Source of the DNA: Amorphophallus konjac
Lineage: Eukaryota > Streptophyta > Magnoliopsida > Alismatales > Araceae
Length of the DNA: 64,000 nucleotides
Assembly (NCBI GenBank): GCA_022559845.1
Contig: CM040128.1
Location: 272,434,698 to 272,498,697, forward strand
Direction: 5' to 3'
Shown here: positions 11,801 to 22,362 of the stretch, in pieces
Layout of the letters: the number at the start of each line of letters is the position of its first letter
Numbering within the stretch: the stretch's first letter is position 1
Notes under the pieces: model-generated
Databases searched by the model: none
Seen by the model: only the letters and a program-made list of their open reading frames with translations
Told to the model about the DNA's origin: nothing
Program-made: the position numbers and the translations under genes

Positions 11801-12791
11801 TTTGACTTGACCGTCGAAGGGTTGTTCCCTGGGATATCTTCTTCTAACCCTTGTCCGTGCCTGCAAGTCCCTCTCCGGTAGCATCGCCCTTTTCTCTCAT
11901 CAAACAAATCTTCGGCGGTATAGTTGGTGATCGGGGTGACGAATCTCGATCTCTACAGCTAACAAATGTGCGCGAATGCTCAATCAATGAACACCGAATA
12001 ACTAATTTCTTTGAATATTTAACGCCACTTATTTAATTCATTTTATCCGTTAATTCCCGCGTGTTAAACAGTAGGGAACCTTGAAAGAAGAAGTCCTAGA
12101 AGAGGGTCGTCAAGGCTTCTGTAACTGACCATACCCCTCTAATTGAGGCATTCAGACCCATCTTTTAAAACAATGATGCAAAGCACGCTACACCATCATG
12201 GCAATTTGATATAAACAAATAAACTAAACAAATAGAGTAGTGATATGCGGAGTCAAGTTGGTAAGACGCTGGGTTACTTTGCATTATTTGGCTAGTTTAT
12301 CCTTTATTAGAAAGAATATAACTAAAATTCTTTTAACTGGGAATGGGGGAAAGGAGTCCAATCAATAAATTTTCCCTCGTGTAAAATTCTTTCTTACATC
12401 CTTAGGCTTGTTTTAACATCATGGATATAAAGACACAGAAAGGTTATTTGGTAATTTAATTTAGGTGTTTCTATAAATTACCTTTTTGAGGATTTGGTAG
12501 TCGGGAATCTGAAGTTAGAAATCCCGGTTTGAAGAGATAATGATTGATGTATTAAAACTTGAATTAAAGTACTGTGATTGCTGTCCTTACATTCTAGTTT
12601 GCTATGAAAGTCCATTTTGACTGCTGTCTATCAGTAATGTAATCTAATAAACATCACATGAACAGGTTCTGCAGGAGCCCGAAGCTCGAAACCTTGGTGG
12701 GCGAGTTGTCGGAGGAATATCGCTGCGTCTTGCTGCTCGTCTACTGCAACAAGTTCTTCGGTTGCCTGCCACGGTCAATGGATCTCCATAA
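5868..12791 (+). CDS. ABC1K/UbiB-family atypical kinase, 3' half (five exons)
   Basis: Exons are 5868-6203, 6402-6957, 8707-8893, 8984-9350 and 12666-12791 (TAA 12789-12791). They join in phase to 523 codons. The first exon has an acceptor but no start, so 5' exons with the transit peptide and the KxGQ motif lie left of the window. Visible kinase features are the Ala-rich PIAAASLGQVYKA loop, VAVKVQRPG with the conserved Lys, HADPHPGN (catalytic loop) and FLDFGMM (metal-binding DFG). The long C-terminal part (RSLTVLEGLALYADPNFK, YPYFAKRLLTD) fits plastid/plastoglobule-type ABC1 kinases, which act in prenylquinone and tocopherol metabolism and photosynthetic acclimation. The orthologue could be ABC1K3 or a sister; I cannot settle it by eye. 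No stop or frameshift interrupts the exons, so the gene looks functional. Intron 4 (3,315 bp) is swollen by mobile DNA. Confidence 0.9.
8894..8983 (+). other. GC-AG intron in the ABC1K gene
   Basis: The reading frame requires a splice after TTCAG at 8,893, so the 90-bp intron starts GCATGT and ends in GCAG at 8,983. The joined codon AG|A restores the FRWNRLENLL sequence expected for the family. No nearby GT donor keeps the frame: using the GT at 8,898 leads to an immediate stop in the next exon. Confidence 0.8.
10017..11966. repeat. Large inverted-repeat structure in ABC1K intron 4
   Basis: About 310 bp at 10,017-10,330 matches the reverse complement of about 11,640-11,966. Shared blocks are CTGTAG..TCGAGA, GTCACCC, AAGATTTGTTTGA, CGACGGTCAAGTCA, GAGAGCTTGAGGGG, TACCTCCCTG and CTATTTATA. 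Each arm has a TATA-like box pointing outward on the right arm (about 11,670, plus) and leftward on the left arm (about 10,290, minus). The middle is GC-rich and holds the mini-hAT. It could be a long-TIR DNA transposon (Mutator-like or foldback) or two inverted LTR remnants. I found no clear target duplication. Short ORFs inside are unconvincing. Confidence 0.65.
10951..11241. mobile_element. Miniature hAT element (non-autonomous)
   Basis: This 291-bp element is flanked by a perfect 8-bp direct repeat GACGGCGA (10,943-10,950 and 11,242-11,249), the length expected for hAT insertions. It begins CATTGTTGG and ends CATCCTTG, whose complement CAAGGATG matches the end type CAnnGnTG. The interior is packed with GTTTCGGCCGAAAC-like palindromes, as in the large hAT copies at 38-47 kb, and it has no coding capacity. 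It sits inside the inverted-repeat structure of intron 4, so it arrived after that structure. Confidence 0.85.
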
Positions 12792-14784
12792 AAATCATAA
12801 ATTGAAATGATCACGGGGCATTAGTTTGTATATACGCTGTTTTCCAAAGGGAATCCTAATTATCTTTTATTCTTCATCGATGTACCTCGGGCATTCTTTC
12901 CCTTTATGATGAATTGCTATGGCTCTCGGCTACAACCATAGTTTTTCACAAATAGAAAAGCATTTTTGCAGCTAAATGAATGGTATAGTGATTGAGTGCA
13001 TCACACTATTCCTTCTTTATCTTAGTATAGTTATAAGGTATATCCCTGAGTATACGAAGTTCCCTATGCTAGATTTGTTTTTTGAATGGCTTTCCATGGG
13101 CAGGGCAATGCAACGTTGAAAGAGAGATTATTTCAGAAATATGTAGCAGAAAAGACTCTTTGCACTAAAAGAGAAGTGGGATACTCGTGTGTGCAGCAAA
13201 AACCACCCGCAAACTCCCCTCCCATTGGTCCACATTGGATCGATAGGGCTTATGTGGTAAGAGAACACATTTGGAAAAAAAACAAAATGATTTAGAGCTC
13301 ATGCCTTTTCAGATCTTTTCCTTGTCACCCAAATCTCATCAATCTTGAGTGGATCAATGAAAGGGAGGTGTTTAAATTTGTTGCACACCAATGGTTTACA
13401 ACAAGCATTTCTCCTGAAGGAAATACATCACGTTGAAGTGTATGTGGCTCTCAAACTTGGATAACATTCGGTTGCAGTGCAAGTGGGTCTTCAAGGGGGG
13501 TTGTTTGGTAGACACTTATATTTGTATTAAAGAGTTTGGATAACAATACAATTCCACACAAATTTTTCACATAGATCCTCCGGATGCTATGTACATACAC
13601 GTAACAACAGATACAACATACCACGATAGCCTGCCTAATGGTAAGTCCACTGTCATGATCTCCATGACCCTAACCCAGGGGCTTCTCAATGCAAGAATCC
13701 TTCGGCAGAGAAAGTCAGAGAGCCTTCAGGGAAGAATTTAATGGGGGCGATGAGAGATTTAGTTTACTCTGGGAGTAAGGGGCTTCTCAACGTGGAAGTC
13801 CCATGATAGAGGGAGACGAGGCTTCAAGGAATGAAATATGAAACAAGGGGATATTTTTCTTGATTATAGGGCTTCTCAATGTTGGTTAAATTACCTATCG
13901 TATCAATATGGCGTCGTCCAGTTATTTGGGGATGGGCAGCAAGGTCCCGATTAACTGTTTAAATCGTTGAAGTTCTGTAAGAGATCTCAGAAAATACTTG
14001 TCGCATTATAATATGATCATATTTTTGCATAACATTCTTAAATATGGAAGGACAGATAATCAAGCCACAGGATATGAAAATAGATGTTACCTATCCTAAT
14101 TCACAAGGAGAAGGATAAGCCTTAAGTACCTCCTTGTTTGGGGGATAGGGTTTGAAGATGCTAGGATCTTGTATCGTCCCTAGGACGATCGAATGGCCTA
14201 GGAATTGACAATGAAGGGGGAAAGAGAAATGATCGTGCACGCTTTAGCCAATGAGACCTGCCACTAGAAGAAGGGGATACATGTGTTACAATATGTTGAA
14301 TTTCATTTTTTTTACTAGAGGAAATTACATTACCTCGGCGGACTAGGGTACAGAGCATTAGAAAGGGACAAAGGGGCTCTCATAGAGAGCCTGAAAAGGG
14401 GAGGGTGAAGCCAATGCCGGTTGTGTTGAACATCAAATTTACGCCGCTTGATGTGGGCGAACCAGTGGGGTTGGAGAGCCAGAGACGTGATCACTCTCCT
14501 TGAAAGCCACAGGGCAACAGAGGTGACGGCTAGAGGTCTCCTTGGATGGTGGATTGTGGAGGCGGACAGGCACTGCAGGGCGACAACTGTTGGGACTCCG
14601 CTGGCAGAAGCTTGGACGGCTGACCAGCGGATCTCCTAAGAGAAAAGACTCGAGGGCCTGTACATAGTCTTCTAGAGGCTTGACTGGAGGGTGGCAAGAT
14701 GGCCCGTGAGCAGCTGGACGACGGTCGGGAGATTGGTCGCTTGGGGAACCATGGCCCATCTAAACGTTTGCAACAAAGGAGGTT
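12792..14784. other. ABC1K 3' flank, no further gene recognised
   Basis: This is AT-moderate sequence after the ABC1K stop, presumably 3' UTR at first. The phrase GGGCTTCTCAAYG occurs three times, near 13,678, 13,780 and 13,867, about 90-100 bp apart, within a short diverged repeat. Several ORFs of 60-106 codons show no family resemblance and no coding bias that I can see. Confidence 0.4.
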
Positions 14785-16156
14785 TGTTACTATAGTGTCC
14801 GCGGGTATCGAACCGCATCGCTGTGGATCTCGTTCGAAATTTGAGTATTAGGCCATCAGATCCCACTCAAGAATATCGAATTATTTTTGGGGTTTTCAGG
14901 GGCGTATTGACTTAATCATTTTAAATGACATCTGGGGTGTTTTTCCTAATTTTCAGATTTTTTTAAACCCAAATAACCCCGAACCCTTATAAGCACCGTG
15001 CCCCCCTTCCTCTTCCTCATTTCCTCCTTCCTCCTTCCACTATTCTCCCCCTCTCTCTCCTCCCATCTTTCGAACACAGATGACAGATTGCAAGGGGAGA
15101 CGTGGTCGGGCGACGGCGACGACGACGACGAAAGGCAAGTTTTGGGCGTGAGACGGGTGCGGGATCATGTGCGGAGGCCGTGGTTCGATCATCGGATTTG
15201 GAGTTTAGCATGGATTGACATTTTTCAACACGTAAGATCGTCGTTTGAAGTAGGGGATGGATTCCAACCCTTCCTCTTGTGGTTTCCCTTTCGTTCTGCA
15301 TAGATTCGAGCTAGAGAAGGGATTTATTTCATGATCAGGGGAAATAGCATGTCAAGGTTGTGTGGCAAGTTCCGATCATTCCATGCGGCGATTTGTAGCT
15401 TAAACGATGTTTTTTTGATAGTGTGATCAGAGGAGACAAGTTCCCCAATGTTTCCCCCTCGTATGAGGTGGGTGGGGTGGTTTAAACCCCTAGAAATAGA
15501 TGGGGTAATCTCCACATAAGGCGGCCATGTTCCTGGCCGTCGGAGATTGGGGGCGGCCAAGTCGATGGCCGCCCTACATGTCTAGGCGGCCACAGGCACC
15601 CTGCATATCTGGGCTTCTAGGCCCCTAGTCACCTTGCATAGTTGGGCGGCTAGGTGGGTGGCCTCCCAATGGGGTGCTTCTGTTGGGCGGCCATCCCTCT
15701 GGCTGCCTAAGTCTAGTGGGTGGCCAGAGAAGTGGCCACCCAGGATTGTGGTCTGTTGGGCGTCCAACCTTATGGCTGCCCAAGTCTGGTGGGTGGCCAG
15801 GAAGGTGGTTGCCCAAGTTTCTGATTCTTGGATGTTTGTGGGCATCATGTTTTCGCAGAGGGTTGTTCCCGCATGAGCCATGTGGGCTGATTGCCGATGG
15901 TTTAGCAGTCTGGCCAAATCTTCTTGTGATTTGGTAGTAGTGAGCCACGTTGTGACTTATAGTCTGTGTATTGAACCAGTGGTACTCCGGTGATTTTTGT
16001 TCTGACTATGTTCTTTCACCTTAAGTGACACACCACTAGTCATAGCCTTTCTAGGTGCGCGTTGGAAGACGTGAAGGACTTTCCCGTGAGATGATTCTTA
16101 GCTGGTTGTCGTGAGCCCCCTACTGTTGCGGCCTGAGTTTGGGATAGGGGAAAAGT
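14785..16156 (+). mobile_element. Left part of a gypsy-type LTR broken by the Copia element
   Basis: The sequence parallels the intact solo LTR at 60,876-63,441. It has a GTATCGAACCGC-like start, a TATA-like CTTATAAGC near 14,985, a pyrimidine-rich leader, and an array of GGCGGCCA/TGGCCGCC motifs at about 15,540-15,830. Phrases such as TTTCCCGTGAGA (about 16,080) follow. It stops exactly at the AAAGT duplication of the Copia element. The LTR resumes at 26,639 and remains recognisable to about 26,715 (TGTGTGTGCACATGTGGTTGGG, also at 62,477). The first ~100 bp and the 3' third are missing, so it is older than the solo LTR. Confidence 0.75.
15540..15830. repeat. GGCGGCC palindromic array (older LTR copy)
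   Basis: Repeated TGGGCGGCCA and TGGCCGCCCA-like motifs lie at roughly 25-45-bp spacing on both strands, so that neighbours can pair. The overlapping Trp/Pro-rich ORFs on both strands come from the repeat. The counterpart array in the solo LTR lies at 61,680-61,930. Confidence 0.7.
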
Positions 16157-19100
16157 TGTTGGGTTCGGTGCAAGTATTCAGAGGGGGGGGGGGTGAATGA
16201 ATATACCCTTTAAAAATTTTCGCCCAATTAGAATTCTAGTGCTCAGAACTGCGGAATAAAAACACTAAGACTAACTATAGGAAAACTACTCCAGTCATCT
16301 ACTGAACTTGTAGACAAATATGAAGAGTGCTCCTAAGCAAACATCTAATGTGGGCAGCAATTAGACAAATCAAACATACACTCAATACCACTGTCAAACA
16401 TATAGTATGCGCAGCAGACAAATGAACACTTATAGAACATCAAACCAAAGCGCACCTAAGCATTCATCTAGCGCCAATCAGATAGAAGAAATCAAACCAC
16501 TACACAATGATGTTTAGGTGGTTCGGTCCAGCAGACCTACATCCACCCCACACTCAAACCGAGTGTAGATTCCGCTGACTCACAGCTTGAACAGTTGGGC
16601 ATCACAGCTTGCCATACAACCGCTGGGCAACACAGCTTGCCGTCCGAGGAATCCTCGTCGCCCGCTGAGCAACACAGCTTGCTGTCCAGTGGAATCCACC
16701 ACTGCAACCGCTGGGGATTACAGCTTACCCGTCCAGAGGTAGCACCTCTGCAAACGCTGACTAACAGCTTGAAGAAAGGATAAAATGGAAAACGAAAACA
16801 AGTAGCAACAGCAACTGAAAGCTGTAAATAATGAAAGCACAAATGTGGCTCCTAAGAGCTGGCTGGCCTGGATTTGATCCACGGTCCAGTGAATGCAAAT
16901 CTCTCTCGATCTCACTATATCTCCTCTACTTCTTTCTCTTCTTCTTCTCTCGATAGCTCTCTGTCTCTCTTTTCTCTCTTCTCTTCACACTCTGCTATTT
17001 TCTTTTGTTCTTCTTTCTGTCTGGATCGTGGAAGCTCTCACTCTGCCTCTGCTTCAGTCAATCACTATCAGTCACCTTCAGACAAAGGAGACTCCCTTAT
17101 ATAGCATCAGCAGATTAGGGCGGTCGTGTCCTCTCCACATCTCCCGCCAAGAAACCTCAGTCCACGTGGCAGCATTTCCAGTACCAAATCCCTGTCAGTC
17201 AGTCGAATTAAACGTATCAGTTCAAGTGTAAACTCTGTACACACTTTGAAGATGAAATGCATTGTATAGACTTTATAAGCAGCAATTGAATAAGTGTGTA
17301 CATTGAGAACCGATGTATAGACATTATGAATCAGATCTGAAGCAGTGTATAGAGTTGCTGAAGTGTAAAGTAATGTATATACTTCACATAAGCAGTGTAC
17401 AGAGTTGCTGAAGTGTAAAGCAATGTATATACTTCACATAAGCAGTGTATAGAGTTGCTGAAGTGTAAAGCAATGTATATACTTCACATAAGCAGAGCTA
17501 TGACATTGTATAGACTTCACGTTGTGAAGCAATGTATACACGTAGATGAAGACTGCCAGTCGATGTATTGACTTGGCTGAAGCCAAACACTGAAGCAATG
17601 TTCAGAAATTGAAGAACACAACGTGCAGCAGTATACAGACTTAGCCAGCAGACTAGTCCGATGTACACACTTGCTCGTTGTTCAGTCTTCATGAATGATG
17701 TAAGGACTTCAAGACTAATATGCACAATGTGCAGTCTTTGCGAAGGTAGTGCATTGTATAGACTTCAGGTGTGAAGACATTGTGAATGTAAATGCAATGT
17801 TCAGACTTCAGATGAGAAGGCACTCGCTGTACATACTTGCTGAAGAGAATGCAATGTGCAGACTTTGACTCGATGTACAGACTTCACAACTGATGAATGC
17901 AATGTAATGCAATGCAATGTATAGACTATGCCTTAGAACGAATGTGCACACTTGAAGAGCATTCAGCAATGTGCAGACTTCAATGCATATGATGCAGCCA
18001 ATGTATGGGCTTGAGCAGTCTGCTGCTGAACAATCGATGTATAGACTTCACAGTCTGCTAAGCAAACAATGTATGGACTTGGCCGAGGCAGACTAAAGAA
18101 GCACAATGCATGAGCAAGCCTAACGGATGTACAGACTTCCTGAAGTGAAGAAGTTGAGTGTATAGACTAGACAACAAAAGGGCTGTACAGACTTGATCAA
18201 TGCAAAGGCAATCGGGTGTATAGACATTCACAATGTGCAGACTTGCCAAAAGAAGCTCTGTACAACCTTGATCAGATCAAGACAACTTAATATATGGACT
18301 TCCAATGTGTAGACTTTGTCTATTAGTCCATTGTACAGACTTGAACTGAAGACCAATGTATGGACTTCAAAACAGATGCTAAGGCCAAGAGGAGTGTATA
18401 GACTTTCACGATGTATAGACTTGGTTCCGTGAAAGCTACAGTGCAGTAAGATGTACAGACTTCCTATATGAAGACAATGGCTGTACAGACTTGGCCAACC
18501 AATCCGATGTAAAGACTTGAGGCATGGAGGTCAATGTACAGACTTGGAAGGTTAAGACCATTGTACAAACTTCACCTCGTGCCAGCTACAGTGAAGGAAT
18601 GTATAGACTTCACCAAGACACTGCATGAACAATATGATGCGATGTGCAGACTTGGGGTTCCACTGTGGATGTATAGACTTGAGCAAGACCGATGTATAGA
18701 CTTTGGAGCTCAAAGGCAATGAATGTATAGACATGGTCTCAAACGAATGTACAGACTTCAGAGGATGCAGACTATGTATAGACTCTGAGGTCCAAAGGCA
18801 ATGTACAGACTTTGCCTTAGAAACGATTGTATAGACTTGGCAGCTTGACCCACTGTACAGACTTGGAAGATTGAACCAATGTATGGACTTGGGGTTCTGA
18901 ACGTAGGTAAAGACTGGGAATGTATAGACTTGCCCAGTGCTGCCAATGTATAGACTTTGATGCTCAACGTCAAATGCGATGTACAGACTTGCATGAGATG
19001 CATGCTACAGTGCAGTGTGTGGACTTGAAGAGCAATGCATGCCGCTATACAGACTTTGACTCAAATATACATGTGAGACGCTAAATGAGATGCACCAGTG

Positions 19101-19693
19101 TATAGACTTATGCTGTGCAGACTTTGACTCAGTTGTGCATATGAGACGTTGAATAAGACGGTCCAATGTACAGACTTAGCCGTTGCAGACTAGTCCAATT
19201 GAGACGCAGGGAAAGACGGTCCACTGTCTAGACTTGCGATGCCTTCGACAAATGCATGCTACAGTACAATGTATGGACTTAGACGAATGATGCATGAACA
19301 GTAGTGTATGGACTTGTATGAGACGCTCATTGAGACGGTCAATGTACAGACTTCTAAATACTATAGACAATGTATAGACTTAGTGTAGTACATGCAGCAT
19401 AAGATGCAATGTACAGACTTTGTCCACGAACATGTGCATGCATGAACGATGTATAGACTCTGAAATGCAAGCAATGCAGCAATGTCTAGACTTTGGGCTT
19501 TACCCTGCAGTGTATAGACTTGTGCAGACAGAACACATGCATTCTCCAGATAATATACCAGTCACAGTCATATGCATTATCCACAGAGTATATCAGTTAT
19601 AAACAATCATGTTGCTATCATTCAATGTGGTGACTCATTCATGTTGCTATCATTAAAACACAACATCATCAACAAAGTACAAGGGGCACAACA
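16157..19693 (-). repeat. 3' LTR of the Copia element (long form, 3,537 bp)
   Basis: This copy ends at CACAACA, followed by the polypurine tract. It is 1,585 bp longer than its partner because its motif array is longer. A TATA box on the minus strand (complement of CCTTATATA, 17,095-17,103) separates the array side (U3) from the transcribed side. A cluster of ACACAGCTTGC repeats at 16,580-16,770 lies in the R/U5 part. Confidence 0.93.
17240..19530 (-). repeat. AAGTCTRTACA motif array in U3 (long copy)
   Basis: Dozens of copies of TGTAYAGACTT (minus strand AAGTCTRTACA) are spaced irregularly, mostly 15-45 bp apart, over about 2.3 kb with unrelated-looking spacers. Short higher-order units are visible: a GCAATGTATATACTTCACATAAGCAG-type unit (written here as a pattern, not an exact copy) repeats three times near 17,340-17,490. 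The array lies upstream of the TATA box on the transcribed strand, where enhancers usually sit. No ORF here is credible. Confidence 0.9.
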
Positions 19694-19707
19694 ATCTCCC
19701 CCTTTTT
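19694..19707 (-). other. Polypurine tract, with further PPT-like copies
   Basis: The minus strand reads AAAAAGGGGGAGAT directly against the left LTR, the plus-strand primer for retroviral-type replication. Similar AAAGGGGGAG or AGGGGGAG motifs recur at about 19,751-19,760, 19,886-19,893, 21,496-21,504 and 21,626-21,634. SIRE/Maximus-lineage Copia elements are known to carry repeated PPT-like motifs. Confidence 0.75.
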
Positions 19708-22104
19708 GATGATGGCAACATGATGAGTCCCACTAAATCGTCAAACTATTCTCCCCCTTTGACATAATCAAAAAGAAGGGAAATGGTTTGAGAGACAAAT
19801 TCAGCATACAAACACAGCACATAAATTCAGAGAATGAGTCATGGTTCATTAAAATGAAGTTCTCTCTTATGACAATGAAACAGCTCTCCCCCTATCAACA
19901 TGCATGATTGACTACTCTCCCCTTAACTGTAGATAAACCATAACACCCCCTGAAGCACAGGAATGGACTCAGGTTATCCAATAAATCAATCTGAAATCTG
20001 CCATTACAAAGAATCTGAATTTTGGTGAAAAGACCACAGAATCAGAATTTGTTGCAGAACAAGATGGAAGATTCCAACAGTGTGGAGAAGAGTACATCTC
20101 AGGAGTCAATCAACTGATAGTGTAGCCAAGTGGTGGGTTGAGAAATAGTCAAAGCACAATACATCTCAAGGAATCAATCAATAGCAAGATGTTAATCAGG
20201 CTGACTGAAAAGAATCTGATCATGAGAGATTTTAAAGCATCCATCACAACAATAAGTCTTAAGAAGATTAGACTCTTCTATCATAAGGGGTTATGAATTT
20301 GCAGCTTAACCAATCTGATTTAATTTTGATGTATACCAAATTTACCAAATTAAACTCAATACTCATATCTGAATCCAAGTTTTAATAAAAGTGAACCAAA
20401 TAGTTAGAAAACACTCAAAAACAATCATCTTTTATCTTACACATATGATCTCAATTGCACCTTTGAAAAATACACAGGTTAGTACTGAAGTTAAACACTT
20501 TTTCAAGAACATGAGTTGACAGATTTTTCAAGATAATTTTATTTGAAGCACATTATATTTTCCCTGAGTAATTTAAGTTGATCAACACCTTTTTACATGA
20601 GGCACAACAAGTCTTAGTTGAAGTGACCCAGTTACTCAGTGTGATAACTGTCATTGTCTCTCACTTTGAGAGCAGAGTTAGCAATATGAGTGTCTTTTTA
20701 CATGAGAAGACACCTTTATCAGAGGCCAGACTCCCCAGCTACTCAACACAAATAAGCTATTACTCTGTCAGGTTTTGTTTCACTAAATTTTTACCAGAGA
20801 TAACTATGGCACCTCATGACATGAGTTACTTTATTTCATTGATAAAGAACTCAGTTTCTCAGTGACCGAGTCATTGCTCTGAATTCACAATTTTTTTTTC
20901 ATTTAGTCAACATTTTTCAAATTAATGTTTAACAACAATACACACTATATGCATCTTAACCAAAGAAGCCCTGAATTCAAATTTTCAGATATCTGATGAG
21001 AGAGTCTAAGGTTTACATGACACATGTGGTTAAAGTTTATTAAACCTTATCATTCAGATATTTTCAATTTATTTAACTACAAATCTGAAAATACATTAAT
21101 CTTATATCAGTCTGATTCAGTGATAATTCTTAAACCTATATGATAGAAATTTCTACAATGTTCTCATACTGAATTGCATGACATGCAGCTTAAGTTCCTC
21201 AGATCAGAAAAATAAGTTTAGCTGACCAACAAATCAATAGTAGAGCCAATTCAGTCACACCAGCTGAGAAGAATGTGAAAGGTGAGTATAGGCTGGTGCA
21301 AGAGTAAATCAGCAATAGAGAAGAGCATCAGAAGAGATTTTATCATCAGACAGTAGCTGAGTCTGGAATACAGACTGATCAGCTATTTTAGAGATACCAG
21401 TAGAGAATTCAGTTGAATAGCGCATAGTCAAGAGAATGAATCAGGTTACTTAAACAAAGGGAGTTCATGAGGTGAAGAAGATATGAACTAGGAATGCTCC
21501 CCCTGTCTAAGTGCAATGAATTTATTTTTAGATTTTTCAAAATTTTATGATATGCACTATCCTACATATGCAGTATGCAACAATTCTAACAAGGAGAGCA
21601 TGATGATCAATCAACAGCAAACAAACTCCCCCTGACAAAATGCATGATGTGCAATGAATCATTTCTTTTCGACTTTTTTTTTCTTCAAATTTATGATATG
21701 CAATACACTGCTCTATATGAAAACTAGACCCATGATACTAGGCAGAGGACTCGGTCCAAGGACCACCTCACACATGGCAGTAGCATCCAGACATACTCCA
21801 TATGCCCTTCAGCACTGTTCCATTTAATATACCATGATGGTCATGCAAATGACATATGCAGTGCAAAGCAATCTCATTTATTTAGTGCAAACAACAGCAT
21901 GAGAAGAGCATCAAAAATCAACCAAGCAAAACAACAATCTCAGATAATGAAATTAAAACAGACAAATCAGCATTTTCAGATTATGAGATTTAAATAAAGT
22001 TCAGAACTGACCTGAAAGGTAGGATCCTGGGATTTCCATTTGAGTGCCTTGGTCTGTTAACCCCTGTTTATTCTTTGACCCAAGGCACACCTGTAACACT
22101 ATGA
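19708..22104 (-). other. Non-coding part of the Copia internal region
   Basis: About 2.4 kb of AT-rich sequence lies between gag and the polypurine tract. No protease, integrase, RT or RNase H motif is readable on either strand. A 95-codon plus-strand ORF at 20,578-20,865 lacks any recognisable domain and runs against the element. Confidence 0.7.
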
Positions 22105-22362
22105 TCATTTTGATCCTGCAGGGACCCAAGCAGCTTTGGGTCCTGCATTTACCCTGACAGGTGTTCTAAATATTCTTTTTGCAGCATCATCATCAAATTC
22201 CATTAGAAAACAATCAGACATAGAGTGTCCAAAATTTTCACAATAATAACATGAAGCCATAGACTTTTTGTTTTTATTCTTCATGTTAGCAGAAACATGA
22301 TGCCCATGTGCATGCACATGAGTATGAAAATTATGTGTATGAGCATGAGTTTTTCTTTTCAT
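22105..22362 (-). CDS. Gag C-terminal extension in +1 frame, fifth zinc knuckle
   Basis: This overlaps the end of the gag ORF by 32 bp in the +1 frame. It encodes a His-rich stretch, then CYYCENFGHSMSDC (a fifth CCHC knuckle), and ends in GPKAAWVPAGSK, which resembles the GPKxxWVP motif usual at the gag/protease border of SIRE-type Copia elements. It is therefore the natural end of gag, cut off by a one-base shift. Whether this is a mutation or a programmed frameshift cannot be told from one copy. Confidence 0.75.
   Translation of the reverse strand: MKRKTHAHTHNFHTHVHAHGHHVSANMKNKNKKSMASCYYCENFGHSMSDCFLMEFDDDAAKRIFRTPVRVNAGPKAAWVPAGSK

Noticed and set aside
15582..15948. Overlapping Trp/Pro-rich ORFs on both strands
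   Set aside because: They are produced by the GGCGGCC palindromic array in the LTR; the same artefact occurs at 61,631-61,967.
17240..19530. CRISPR-like pattern of short repeats and spacers
   Set aside because: The repeats are only about 11 bp, irregularly spaced and degenerate, lie inside both LTRs of a plant retrotransposon, and there are no cas genes.
20578..20865. 95-codon plus-strand ORF inside the Copia interior
   Set aside because: It is antisense to the element, AT-rich, and has no recognisable motif.
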